Assembly (NCBI RefSeq): GCF_949628265.1
Contig: NC_088788.1
Coordinates: forward strand, 13,578,001-13,642,000
Source of the DNA: Cloeon dipterum
Lineage: Eukaryota; Arthropoda; Insecta; Ephemeroptera; Baetidae
Direction of reading: 5' to 3'
DNA length: 64,000 nucleotides
Below the pieces are notes generated by a model. It had not been told where the DNA came from, did not search any database, and worked only from the letters and a program-made list of their open reading frames with translations. Each line of letters opens with the position of its first letter. Within the stretch, counting starts at the first letter, position 1. Below are positions 14,033 through 25,472 of this stretch, piece after piece. The translations under genes and the position numbers were made by a program.

Positions 14033-14649
14033 ACATAGCTACGGAAATACTCCCAAGGCACAAAAGAATGAGTCGCAGGCGGGCAGGCATTCTCTCTCTC
14101 TCTCAAACACTACTCTGCGATGGCAACAAAAACTTGGTAGTGAGTGTCGCGTCTCTATTTTGGTGCGAGCTCCTCTAATACTACGACTGCATATAGGAGA
14201 TAGGGAAACTCCGCTCGTAAGCTGGCTCTCGTTCCACTCGCCTCTAGCGAATAATTAAATTAAGTTGATATTGACTAATGATGCAACTCACTTTGCATGA
14301 AGCCTCATTAGATGCACGAGACTCGGCAGAGAGCTCTTCTAATGAGATGCGCTTTATTTTCTCTGTGTTTAACATGACAATGTCACATGTAATGTACGAA
14401 AAGTGGAACGCAACAAGTTTATGGCAAAATACATTAAAACTGAATAATGTTTGTGTTGAAATACATCACAAAAATATAGTTTTTCACTATGCCGCACTTT
14501 TCAGGATTTGTGTACACATGTATATTCTTGCTAAACAAGTTTGAACATAAATTAATTTGTTATCAGAAACTCAATTGGATAAAAAAAGTCATTCATGCTT
14601 TTCAATGCGTCGTCCCAATATCTTTTTAAAATCCCGCGAGCTCTGGCGA

Positions 14650-15338
14650 TCAATTCCTCAGCAGGCTAAGTTTGTACATGGCTTTGAGTGTCTCGTAGTC
14701 GTCGAGCTGTCTGCCCACGCCGCCGCCGGCCAAGTAGCTGGGCTTTGAGCGAGTGCGCGATTGCGATAAGAACGAGCGACCCCGTGGGTCGTCGTCGTCG
14801 GCTTTGGCCAGCAGGAATTGCTCGACGACGTCCTTCTCGTCAAAAGAAACCATCTTCGAAGGCTTGTGGAGCTCTTTTGTTGCCCCGGCGCTCGAGTGGT
14901 CTGCCTCGCCGATCTTCTTAAACGTCTCTCTCATGCGTGCCCACTTTGTGCTCACCTGTCGCGCTGTCACCTAACATGAGATTGAACCGACCAATGAGTA
15001 CTGCCCCTACGCACTCACAGCATCTTTTATATATTCACATGGTTTTGTTTGTAGAGTTTTATGTAAATGAGAAAATTACCTGGATTCCGTTTTCTCGTAA
15101 AGCGGAGGCGATCAAAATCCAAACGTCTTCGTCGGAGGACATGACACCAAATAAGTATGCGTGACTTTCGTAAATCCTCATCAGTTCGAACACCTCCCTT
15201 TTCTGCCATTTTCTTTGCCCTGTTGTTTTGATAATTAATGCAGCAAAATGCGAATGAAACTCGGCTAACAATGTGAAAATTACCGCTCAGGGAATCGTAA
15301 AAATATTTCTGGACCGTTCTTTTCCTTGTGGCTCTCAT
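14650..15338 (-). CDS. Small Myb/SANT-like DNA-binding domain protein
   Basis: A complete three-exon gene of 171 residues: coding exons 15338-15284, 15219-15080 and 14970-14650, with introns of 64 and 109 bp and phases that close exactly. The ATG at 15338 begins a short basic N-terminus (MRATRKRTVQK). Residues about 20-80 form a Myb/SANT-like (trihelix-type) fold: spaced tryptophans in RKWQKREVFELMRIYE, EDVWILIASALRENG and TARQVSTKWARMRETFKKI. The rest is polar and low in complexity, with a short acidic run, an RGRS stretch and a conserved-looking end (DDYETLKAMYKLSLLRN). Family members bind DNA; some descend from the Myb-like protein of PIF/Harbinger transposons. The target is unknown and there is no transposase beside it. 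It lies about 0.3 kb downstream of the EFHC2 stop on the same strand, but has its own start and is a separate gene. Confidence 0.75.
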
Positions 15339-15652
15339 GGTGTTTTGTCTGTTTAACGCTGGTCACTTTTTGAGACTCCCTCCCGGCTCAGGCATTGTGT
15401 ACGACTGCTTTTTGTTTTATGAAATGTGTTTTCAGAACTTCGATAAAGCGGCGCCGGTTGCGTGACTGCGCCAAATTAAGCCGCTGCTAAGTTGTAAATA
15501 TAAACTTGCCCCCCTCAAAAAATACTGATCTGATAGTCCCACGACATCTGTCGAGTTGCTTTCGAAAATTTTATACCCATAATAGTAAGAACATTAAAAA
15601 TGCTTTTTATGCTTGAATTGTTTGTCTTTGTTTAATTTTTTTATCATTTTGT

Positions 15653-18600
15653 TCATGAAATTTGATTCAAATGATCGTCATCCAGGTCCAGCTCCGCAAT
15701 GAAAGTCTTGTAGCTCAGATCGTTCTTGCTTTTCTTCGGCATATTTTTAAATAGAAATCCAATCGACTAAGAGTCATATAAAATATAGTAAAATGTATAT
15801 AGTTGCTTTAGAAACAATACGCACCCCTTCATTCTGAATCTCCAGGTTTGCAGGCTGATTTTCGCAATCCAAGTACCACAGCAGATCATTATAATCAATC
15901 TGGCCCTCACTGTTCATTTTTATCCTGCAGTATATTGTTTTCTTAATATGCTGCGCTCTCGTTCAATGGTTTATTTGTACCTGTCGAAAACTGTGGCCAG
16001 AACGTCAACTGGTAACGGCACAGGCAGACTTCTGCACGCGGCCCAAGCATTTTTCCTGCTCAAAAATCCAGTTTTGGCATGGTCCCTTTCGTGCAGCTCG
16101 ATCTTCAGCAAATCCATGTCTTTGAACAACTGCCGGCGGAGGAGCGAGTGCACCTTTGATCTGCGTAATAAAATTTTTGTCGGTTTCCGCCTGCTCTGAC
16201 AATGAGCTATGCAACCTGCATGGCGCAAATGCTGTGCGGTTCAGCATCACTCATCTTATATGAAATATGTATATGTTCAAATAATTTAAAATGACAGCTC
16301 GACAGCCACTGCTGTAAAATTTTCATAGTACGAAGTAGTTAAACCTTAAATGCAGATCAGGTGGCTGGTTTTCGGGCACGGCGTATCTGCGCAGCAAAGT
16401 TTCAAACTCGTGTTCCGTGAGGAATTCATCAGGAAGAAGGTGCTCCAGGATGTCTCTAAAGTAAACGAAAGTTCAAGATCCAATTGCAAAATTTTATAAC
16501 CTGAAAATGACCTGAAATGTCGCACTGCCACCACACCTTGGCCGTGGTCATCGTTCTCCATAAGAGCAGAGACGAGCTCTTTGTACCTGAGGCCAAGGTG
16601 GGGTCTGATTTTGTTCAGGATCAGTTTGCTGTTGCTCAGTGGAAATTCGTGGCAATTTTTCTCCATGTACGTGAGAGCATAGTCGTCAGCTTCGTGGATA
16701 ATAAACTCAAACCGATTGACCACAATTTTAGCACCGATGTAGAAATCTCCTGCGTTGTAACTTGCAGGTGCGCTGTCCACGTTAATCAGGTCTTGATTCG
16801 GTTTGAACAGAGTGCACCGTTCCAGGAACTTTCCACCCTTATAGCCTTTAATTTTTTTATTTGTGTTTGACCTTTAAATTATAATTAATTTTTAATTACC
16901 AGTATTTGGTGAGAAAATTTCGAAAATCGAGACCGTATCATCACTCAGGTAATAGGATATGATAAACTTCCGAATTTCACAACCTTCCTTCAATTTCGCT
17001 GCAAATCGCAAAATGTGACTCTCATTTCCCTGTCTAATATATATGATTGCTTTATAGAAAGTTATATATTGCTTAATATGGAGCAAACCTGTCCTTTGTG
17101 AGAAACTGAGTCAAATCCTTTTGTCTTTCTTTCATTTTGAAGCTTTTGCAGTTTGCTGCTGAATCTTCGTACGAACCAAATCCGTTGTAGGGAGGCAGAT
17201 GTATTCTTGGCGGATACTTGGCCGGCCGCCGTGCCTCATCATCAGGATATTTCAGCGGGGTAAAGTCCTCTGAAGGTGAATTTCACGCAATTAGCATTTA
17301 AGAAACCAATACAAATTAATTTCAGACCTATTCTATATCGATCATTGAAGTACTTTTGCGTGAATTTGTCGCAGCTGACAAGCACCACGGGGCGGCCGAA
17401 TACGCTCACCGTGGCCCCGATCGCCAACTCCTTGTCACGGACATAGTCGACCCTCCGGAAGGCTCCGTCCGCAGGGCAAGCGTCTTTCAGAAGCTTCCTG
17501 CCCTTCATCACGTTCAGGATGGGCAGCTGATCAGGAGCGCCCAGCTCGACGGACACCTGATCCTCCTTGGGCAAGCGCTGGCGCTTGATCATCCGGCTAC
17601 CGTCCTCGAACAAGACCTCCAAGGTGTCGTCCGCAAGATAGTACAACAGGGTGAGCTTGTGCAGCAGGCCACCTTCTTGCTCTCGGTCGTCCCAATAGGC
17701 TTTGAAACTGAGCACCAAGCCATCTAACTGCAGAAACTGCCTTTCATCCGGAACAGAAGATGCTTTTGTATGCGCGGGTTTTCCTTCAACATGAACGCTA
17801 GGAGAAAAAGAAAGCCATTTTATTTCATGGCATTTTTTCTTTCCAAACAAGTTACTCGTAGTTAAATGTCAAATTATATTAATTTTAAACAATTCCCTTT
17901 TTAAATATCGTAAAGCTGTAATCTCTGGTTTGATGCAAAAGATTTTAAATTGAAGCAAAATACGGAAAAAATATTTAAAGGAATTTATCGCATTTTATCG
18001 GTAGAGCAGGTTAGAAATACAGGATTTATATGGAAAATTTGTCATCAGAGAAATTAAAATAAAACTATATTATGTCTTTAAATTAATTCGAAATAAAATT
18101 GAATTGATTGCGGGATAACATTCACCTAGGCTCAAGTTTTGTCTGATTCGGTGGAACAGCAAGGCCAAGTTTTTCCAGCAGCAAACGAGTGAACTTGTCA
18201 CAGTCGGTGAGCACAAATCGACGACCGTAGATTTCCAGCGTATTGCCAACGTTCAGACAGGCTACGCTAAAAAAGCCACTGGCGTGGGCAGCCATAGAGT
18301 TCACTTGCGCGACGTTTTCGCGGTTTTTCTGCCACTTTGCGGGCATGGGAATCCTGTGGCGGTGGATCAGGGTGCCTGATCACATAATTTTTTCTCAAAT
18401 TATTGTCTTATATGTGATCCAATAGGGTGTGTGTTTTTTAATGCGTACACTGAGACTGAGAAAATTGAACTTGCGGCTGAAAAATTTATTCTTTTCCTAC
18501 TCTCACCTTGGAAACAGCCACTGTTTGTCACTCTGGGTTCCACTACCTGTATGGTGTCATCTTCGAGATAGTAAAAAAATTGACACTTTCTCATCCTGCC

Positions 18601-19057
18601 GTTTTCTTCAAAGCAATTAGCATCAAATTTCAGGACCTATTAAGGATTTAAAAAATTTGTAAAGTGCCGCTCCACAATAAGCCACTCACGCAAATTCATA
18701 AATAAAAGCGGTTTAAAAAACAGTTTTTATTAATCAAAAAAGCTTTCATATTAATGTTATTTACTTGCTTGTCGAAGTGGAGCCAATGGTTTTTTGGTGC
18801 AGGCTGCACTTGACCTTCAGCCAGGAGCAAGGTACCGTCGTGACCTGGTCTCGCAACATCAGCAAGCATGCAGACATCGTTGTGAACTCCAAAGTGCTGT
18901 GACTTGTTGAATTTACGACGGAACTCTTTCTGTTATACACAAATTGTTAAAAAATATTAGTAAAATAATCAGGTAGAATGCGTCAGAATCAATTTACATT
19001 AGGGTCAACTTTATACCCTGGAAGAATTGGAAAATCTTTAAATTTAGACATCGCCAT
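15653..19057 (-). CDS. EFHC2: EF-hand domain-containing family member C2 (DM10 ciliary microtubule protein)
   Basis: Twelve coding exons join in frame to 742 residues: 19057-18998, 18929-18765, 18636-18507, 18375-18126, 17797-17328, 17269-17089, 17033-16900, 16845-16512, 16455-16345, 16160-15981, 15924-15825 and 15766-15653. EFHC1/EFHC2 (Rib72 in algae and ciliates) are inner proteins of the ciliary doublet microtubule. Three DM10 domains are visible, each with the family core: FYYLEDDTIQVVEP (about residues 76-190), LLYYLADDTLEV (about 225-345) and ISYYLSDDTVSIFE (about 425-535). Family linkers are present too, such as LPPYNGFGSYEDS before the third DM10 and GGKFLER within it. The C-terminus has an EF-hand-like loop (KMNSEGQIDYNDLLWYL, about 673-689) lacking the first canonical Asp, so calcium binding is uncertain. 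The length matches EFHC2 better than the shorter EFHC1. The start is one of two Met codons (MAM). It is divergent with TFIIE alpha. Confidence 0.93.
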
Positions 19058-19895
19058 TGAAATTTTGTGAACTTTCTTAAAATAATCACTCAACAATGCG
19101 TCAAATAAGGAAACTGAATTGTTGTCAAATAATTTCCCTTTCAAGATATTGATCAAGTATAACCTTGGTAACGCACGTGCTTAAATTAATAATGTGCGTG
19201 TGCAGCCTACATGGATCTCGCGCGGTTAGGACGCAAACATATTTTATCCTTTCCACGATACTACCAGAATTGTTTTCTTTCCATCCGCCAGATGTCACTT
19301 TTATCCAACGTCGCCACGGTCGCTACTGCTGCATCAACAAACTGCTATTTTTCGGCTGCGGCTGGGTTTGTTTTGGTTGAGACTACAGACTAGCTCAGGA
19401 CGCAGGACTGATTTCTCTTAACGAAGTTTGATTTGATTATGAGTAAAATACTAGCTGAGCACAAAATGATCAGGGGAATGCGATAACTACAATATACTCT
19501 CTATTCTGTGCGTCTATATTTTGTTATTTCAAATAGGTAAGCGGCGTGTAAATCAGAAAAGACCCAGTTGATACAAAAATTTCATAAATTTTGTTTTTGC
19601 TTTTGTGAAAGAATTAAAAAAATATACATATTACACTGTCACTCTTTACACTTTTGCCCTTCACTTGACTAAAATTGGAGTGTGCTTCTTGATTTCATTG
19701 CATTGAAAAAACTAAATATGAGTAATTATATATAAATATAATAATTATCATATGTATGTTTTCAATTTTGAAACTTCAATTTACATATTAATATGTATAT
19801 ATGCTTTAATAATATGTACAAGTAATCTCATTTTCTAAAGTGTGAAACTATTGATGCCTTAAATGTGGTTTCAGACCCAACAAGTAAATTAAGCA
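19058..19895. promoter_or_regulatory. Shared upstream region of EFHC2 and TFIIE alpha
   Basis: About 840 bp separate the two divergent start codons. Close to the EFHC2 start, 19159-19172 reads ATAACCTTGGTAAC, an imperfect palindrome whose right half GGTAAC is an RFX/X-box half-site, as expected for a ciliary gene. On the plus strand a donor at 19537 (GTAAGC) and an acceptor ending at 19874 (TTTCAG) would frame a 338 bp intron in the TFIIE alpha 5' UTR. The DNA from about 19560 to 19860 is very AT-rich, as expected of an intron. Transcription starts cannot be placed exactly. Confidence 0.5.
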
Positions 19896-22364
19896 ATGGA
19901 GAAGTTGGTCACTGAAGTGCCCAGCAGCCTGAAACAATTGGCGAGGCTGATTGTTCGAGGCTTCTACAACATTGAGGACGCCCTGATTATCGACATGCTC
20001 GTCCGAAATCCTTGTAAATGCCCCCTGGTTTTCACTAAATGTAGTTTACTTATGCAAACTCTGGCTTGTGTAGGTATGAAGGAAGATGACATCTGTGAAC
20101 TGCTCAAGTTTGAGCGAAAGATGCTTCGTTCTCGAATCAGCACCCTGAAAAACGACAAATTCATTCAAGTAAGACTGAAAATGGAGACGGGGCCTGATGG
20201 CAAGGCACAAAAAGTTAACTATTATTTCATAAATTATAAGGTAAAAGAAGTCCAAGATTAAAGTTCATCCAGATTCTCATAACCTCCTACTTTCAGACCT
20301 TTGTCAATGTTGTAAAATACAAATTGGATCTGATGCACAAGAGACTGGAGACTGTTGAGAGAGATGCGACAAGCAGGGCGAGTTTCCGTTGTCCAGAATG
20401 CTGCAAAACTTTCACTGACTTGGAAGCGGACCAGTTGTTCAACTGTGCCACCCAAGAGTTCAGGTAAATCCGCTGATTCACCTTGGCTTTGCCTATTATT
20501 TAATTTTTCTTTGCAGATGTACCTATTGCAGATCACTTGTGGAGGAGGATCAATCAGCACTGCCGAAGAAGGACTCGCGCCTCATGTTAGCCCGCTTCAA
20601 CGAACAGATGGAGACCATCTACTTGCTCCTGAAGGAAGTGGACGGCATCAAGCTGGCGCCAGAGGTGTTGGAGCCAGAACCGACAGAGCTCAACACCATT
20701 TTGGGCAACAAAGCTGTCGGAGGACCTAAGCCCCCTGCGGATGGTGAAGCGTGGTCAGGAGAGGCTACAAGAGGACATGGCTTTCAGGTAATCGCAGCGT
20801 TTGCTATCATCGACTTGGCATAATTATGATAAAATCATGTCTTCACGTTTTTTGTGTAGGGATAGGAATTACAAGATAATTTAAAAAATTTTAAGAGCCG
20901 CTAATAGTATTTTCAAATTTATATCAATAAATCAAGCCTTTTTTAGAGGTCTTAGCCTCCTTTAATAAACTGCTTCAGTTTAGTTTCAGTGAGATTTTTC
21001 ATTTAAAATGATATTTTAGCAGCTGACACGTGTCAAAACCCGCCTAATTAGCAGGGTGAAACAGTCTCAAAATAGATAAATATTTAAACCAAAGAAGTCC
21101 AAAATTAACAACCCTAATGACAGTGCTGGAGACCAATATTTTCATCTGCTCTTTTCTGTTTTCCGACTTTTTGGCCGGCAGCTGGTGTGGCCGGCACAAC
21201 TTTGCCAAATTTACGGCAGCTGACCACACGACTCAAAATTTTCCGGCAGTGCTCTAGCCATTTGTTTATTTTCTTTCATAAATTAATATTATGTGTAGGA
21301 TTTGTCCATTTTCGAATATCATGTTAACTCTTGATAAGTCGATTGAGACGGACTTAATCCTCGTCACTTTGAAACTCTATTTATTTCTCAAATTTCAGCG
21401 TCACAGCTATCTTTTTGTGGCTGTTGTTAGAACCAACTTGGGCTTCTGTTAAATAGGGCTATTGAGTAACGTCACAACTTGTCAAAAGATGAAGTTTAAA
21501 AACAACGTTCTATGATTAATTATTGTTAATCTAGCTCTTGGTGTTTTGGTCGCTTTATGCCTGGTATAATATTTACACTTTGATATCATGTCTGTAATGG
21601 TTTGAGAAAAGAAAGTTTTCAAAATTATCTTTATTTATGAAAAGATCTAAAAGAACATCAACAATTTGATCAATCCAACGTCTTGTTTTTCAGGTGGACG
21701 AGACAAGGGTTGACATCTCTATTGACGACAATGAAGATAAGGTTGACAAAACTAACAAGAAGGAGCGTCCTGTTTGGCTGGTCGAAAGCACCATCACTCA
21801 AAATGTTGTACTTGAGGTAGTAGGAGTGATATTTATTATGTCTCTGTGCTTTATTTATTATTAATTCAATTTTCAGCCTGATGTCACTGAAACAATTGAA
21901 CCGGTGACCAATGAAAAGGTCAAGGGTCAAGAGGATATCATGTCTGTGCTGCTGGCAAACGAGAAGAAGCCAGACTCATACAATGTGCACGGTCAGAAGC
22001 AAGAGGACAGCGGATCCGAGGCCAGTGGTGACGAAAGTGCCATGAGAAGTCTGGGAATGCCTACCAACCTGCTGAATGACGGTATGCACCACTTTTTATT
22101 TTTTCTAGCGAATTTTCTAGATTGCAAAAATTAATGACTTGTATTAACGGCTATACTGTTTGACACTGATATTTTGTAGAAGTTGATGTTGCGATGATGG
22201 ATGACGACGATGATGATGATGAGATGACTCCAACTGTGATGGTCAATGGGAACCCAGTACCGCTGCTGGAGGTCAATGACTCCGTTATTGCGAGAATGAG
22301 TGCTTCTGAGAAAGAAGCCTACATACAGACTTACCAAGATTATTACTCCCACATATATGAGTGA
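19896..22364 (+). CDS. TfIIEalpha: Transcription initiation factor IIE subunit alpha
   Basis: Seven coding exons (19896-20013, 20074-20240, 20297-20463, 20517-20787, 21694-21816, 21877-22081, 22180-22364) give 411 residues, close to the family length. TFIIE alpha pairs with TFIIE beta in the RNA polymerase II pre-initiation complex and recruits and stimulates TFIIH. Residues 1-95 form the winged-helix domain ([21 protein letters not shown], read in two parts across the first intron with [20 protein letters not shown] following). A zinc ribbon follows with cysteines at 127, 130, 152 and 155. The middle is low in complexity. The C-terminal third is acidic, with a run of seven Asp after MM (about residue 352), and ends in [19 protein letters not shown], the family's acidic TFIIH-contacting end. 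The fourth intron (about 0.9 kb) is the only long one. All key zinc ligands are present. Confidence 0.96.
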
Positions 22365-22428
22365 ATGATGAAACATTGTCAATAAGCTGCTTAACTTTGT
22401 TTTTGTATCAATTCATCCAGGTTTGAAC

Positions 22429-22434
22429 AATAAA
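22429..22434 (+). terminator. Poly(A) signal of TFIIE alpha
   Basis: The hexamer AATAAA lies 65 bp after the TFIIE alpha stop codon and is the first canonical one there. Confidence 0.6.
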
Positions 22435-22799
22435 GAGCCAAATAGTTTTTCAAGACAAATGAAGTTTGAATTTGTATACGTACTAGTTGATCTGTAAATG
22501 AAGTTAATGTGGTCAAATTGCATTTTAATTTTTCATTATATAACATTTTGTCTTTTTTTGTAGGTTACATAAATTATAATTTGGATTATTTTATTTCTAT
22601 GTATATTTAAAGGAAAATAATTTTTAACCATGATTTGTTCCTTTCAAAGCCATTTTATAAAATTAATAAAGTTTTCTAGTTATTAAAAAAAGAAACCTTT
22701 AAAATGTAAAAATTAGTAGTAGGAAGATTAGCAATGAAATATTTACAGTTTACAATCCCAATAAAAAATAATTTGTTTATAGCTCATTATATTAGTCGT

Positions 22800-23181
22800 A
22801 CCCCTTCGCCCTTGGCATGCGCCGTGAAAATCGATCTTCTGCTGCTCCAGGAATTCCCTGGGTGGCTCAATTAACCGACCTACCATAATACAAACCAAGT
22901 TTCATCTGGTATGGGCAGGTGGCAGCACACATACTCATTTTAGTGGGTTTGTTTACGTCCCCCCGACCTTTGGCCAATGAGAGAGCAGTGAGCAAGCTGA
23001 TGGGCCGATCGTGAGCAAGCAATTCGCGGACGTCGTGGACGATAGGCACAGACCACATAGATCCTGTTCTTTGCTCGTTCGTACGTTCGTTCACTCTTCG
23101 CGTTTCACTGGCAGGGATCTCCTCTCGCGCCTCGCGAGCATTGCTCTTAGTTAGCAGATCCCGAGCACGATTCCCTTTTCG
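22800..23181 (+). promoter_or_regulatory. Probable promoter and untranslated first exon of GPCPD1
   Basis: A GC-richer island with a CCAAT box at 22974-22978 lies in AT-rich DNA. It ends at a strong donor (exon end 23181, GTGAGT following). The next suitable acceptor in front of the GPCPD1 start is TTCTAG ending at 25453, just 19 bases before the ATG. The simplest reading is an untranslated first exon with a 2.3 kb intron. The transcription start is not visible; it would lie roughly between 22.98 and 23.1 kb. Confidence 0.45.
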
Positions 23182-25453
23182 GTGAGTTGTAGAATTTTTA
23201 ATGTAGCTCTCACGTGTCACCATACTGTTTGGCAATTTAGGGTAGTTTGGGTAGTTTTCGAGCTTTTGCCCTCATTACTGCGCCTAATTTCGGCCCGCTC
23301 CTCTTTGGCAAGGCTGCAATTTAACCAGTGTCATCAGGGATCCCTATATGCACACGTGCGGTGGCGTTTTTCTGAGTCTTTATTAATAGCAAACTCTTGC
23401 TGCAATATTATGCACTGATTAATTTTTCAAACACCTAAAGCAGGTGATTAAAATTGGCTCGCGTCAATTTGTCAACCAAAACATTTTCGTGTGTTTGTTT
23501 TCGTTAAATCAGACCTTGAATCTTTAATAGAAGTTATTTCATTATGATATTTTTTATTATCAAAACAAATAATTGTCATTCATTTTTTTCATTTATACAT
23601 GGATAAACTATCTACTTATATTTTATCTTTTATTTATCAGTTAATTGAAATATATGCTTTATTTAAAATTTCGCAGCATACTATTATTTCTTTGGGATTC
23701 GATCAATTATCCCAATTTTCACATCTACAATATGTATCTTATTTAATATCCAAAATATTAATCAGAACAAAATATTCAGCACATTTTGAACGCACAATAA
23801 GCATAACTCACTGAACCGCGTGACACAGATCGTAAACAAATGTGTTGAAGCTGTTAAATACGCACTATGGGCGAAGGGAGAGGCTTTGCGAAGGGCCTTC
23901 AGAAGACACCTGACCTGGGCTAATTGACCATCCAACTGGTAGTCAAAACACGTTCGCTTACCTGAGCGTTTAAATGCAGGCTCGCGGCACGTGATGAAAG
24001 CCAAACAATTATTTCACTCAAACACGTTTTTATGACTTCCCCTTTACTGCTGACACAAATTGGTGTCAAATATATATATTTTTCCTTTGTATTTCGTCTT
24101 GAAAAGCGTTGTGAAAGAGAGTAAAATGTGATGATGATACTTTTTTCCCGTCTCAGAGGTTGCCTCAGCTCTAAAAATAAAGATCAAAATTTCTTCACAC
24201 ACACACACACACTGCTTGACTAGTGGGATAATTTTAAAATTTGTCAGAAGGTTTTCAATTGAAGTTAATTTTTCTTGGGTTTCTTGGGCAATGCGCGGAC
24301 AGAACATTCAACGGTTATATTATAATTATTGATCAACACTTTTCCAAATTCATCTCCTATTTTATCGTTGGCTCTACAACGCAAAAAATAAATGAAATAA
24401 CTAACGACCCAAACATAACGAAATGTTTACACTATGTTTCCTCTATTTATTGTTATTAATATTTTGTTGTTTGAGACTCATTTGTAAATGCGCGGACAGA
24501 AATTGAGAAGCTTCGATTTTCGTACCGCTGTGTAATACAAATAAAGGAAATTAAATTAAATTAAAAATTGGTTTATAATTTGGAGAATTGGAAAAATCGT
24601 CGCGAATCAAAACCTGTAAGTTAACTGCCTGAAGTCCGAATTTTTTTTTCAGAGAAGCAGAAATGAGATAATAATACACACCGCCAGCGAGCAATTTCGT
24701 TACCTTGACCGCAAAACGAAACAGTCCCTCTCTGTCACTTACTTAGTGTTGAAGAGTCTCGATATCTGTTTAAAAAATATTTATCATTTCAGAAACGACT
24801 GTCGAAAATGAATGTGTAATTGAGAGCGAGCGCTTAGTCTCCTTTCTCGCACTCGTCCCCCTCCGGTCTCTTTTACACTTTCTCTTACGGTAATAGAAGG
24901 GGAAACAATTTTAAGCATTTTGAGAATAATACACACGTCATATTGTCCTTTTTGTGTAAGATAATATCTATATATTCTACGCCAGTGTTTGAGACACGCA
25001 GTTGCAGTAAGAAAAAAATTAATTACCTCTCGCTTCTATCCCCGTTCGTGTTTTTCAAAATCGATAATTTTTAATCATGGGTGGAAAGTTGTGCGTGGTA
25101 TTGGGCTCGTGTGAGATTTTGTATGTGGGCCCCCCTTAAACAGACAGCGATTACTAAAAAAAGGCCCGCGCACATTTGAACCCCCGGACCCCAGGTGCAT
25201 GGGCCCGTGGGAATTCCCACTCATCCTACCCTGAAAATCCGTACCTTGTTTTTAATTCAATTGAGTCTTAACATTGCAGTCAAAATATATGTTTCAGTAT
25301 CTGATTGTAAACAAGCAAACCATCACCATCATATAAGATAAAAAGGGGTAAACACTCCTTTCAAACTTCACATCTCAACAGAAGCATCTAGTTTTTCTGT
25401 ACTGATTTTTTGCTCTATTTAAGCGTGAAATAATAAAATTAAAATCATTCTAG
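23182..25453 (+). other. Probable 5' UTR intron of GPCPD1
   Basis: AT-rich DNA with no recognisable exon. It contains a short CA repeat (24196-24212) and, at 25207-25220, the perfect palindrome GTGGGAATTCCCAC, which holds a kappaB-type core GGGAATTCCC. The surrounding 25.08-25.25 kb is unusually G/C-run-rich (GGGCCCCCC, CCCCCGGACCCC) and could be an old transposon end. Reading it as intron depends on the donor at 23182 and acceptor at 25453. Confidence 0.4.
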
Positions 25454-25472
25454 TGCTTTCGTTACTGCTGCA

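Larger units (their letters stand above)
8936..14649. other. Non-coding intergenic region
   Basis: Between the stargazin-like exon and the Myb/SANT gene no exon of a known protein was recognised. It holds two candidate inverted-repeat elements (9115-9540 and 13367-13535), GC-richer patches at about 9.9-11.9 and 12.6-13.3 kb, and a long GA microsatellite at 13985-14031. The open frames in the GC-rich patches have biased composition and no visible domains. Confidence 0.5.

Noticed and set aside
15338..15653. Myb/SANT exons as the C-terminus of EFHC2
   Set aside because: EFHC2 closes with its own stop at 15653 after the EF-hand, and the Myb/SANT gene has its own ATG and a different fold.
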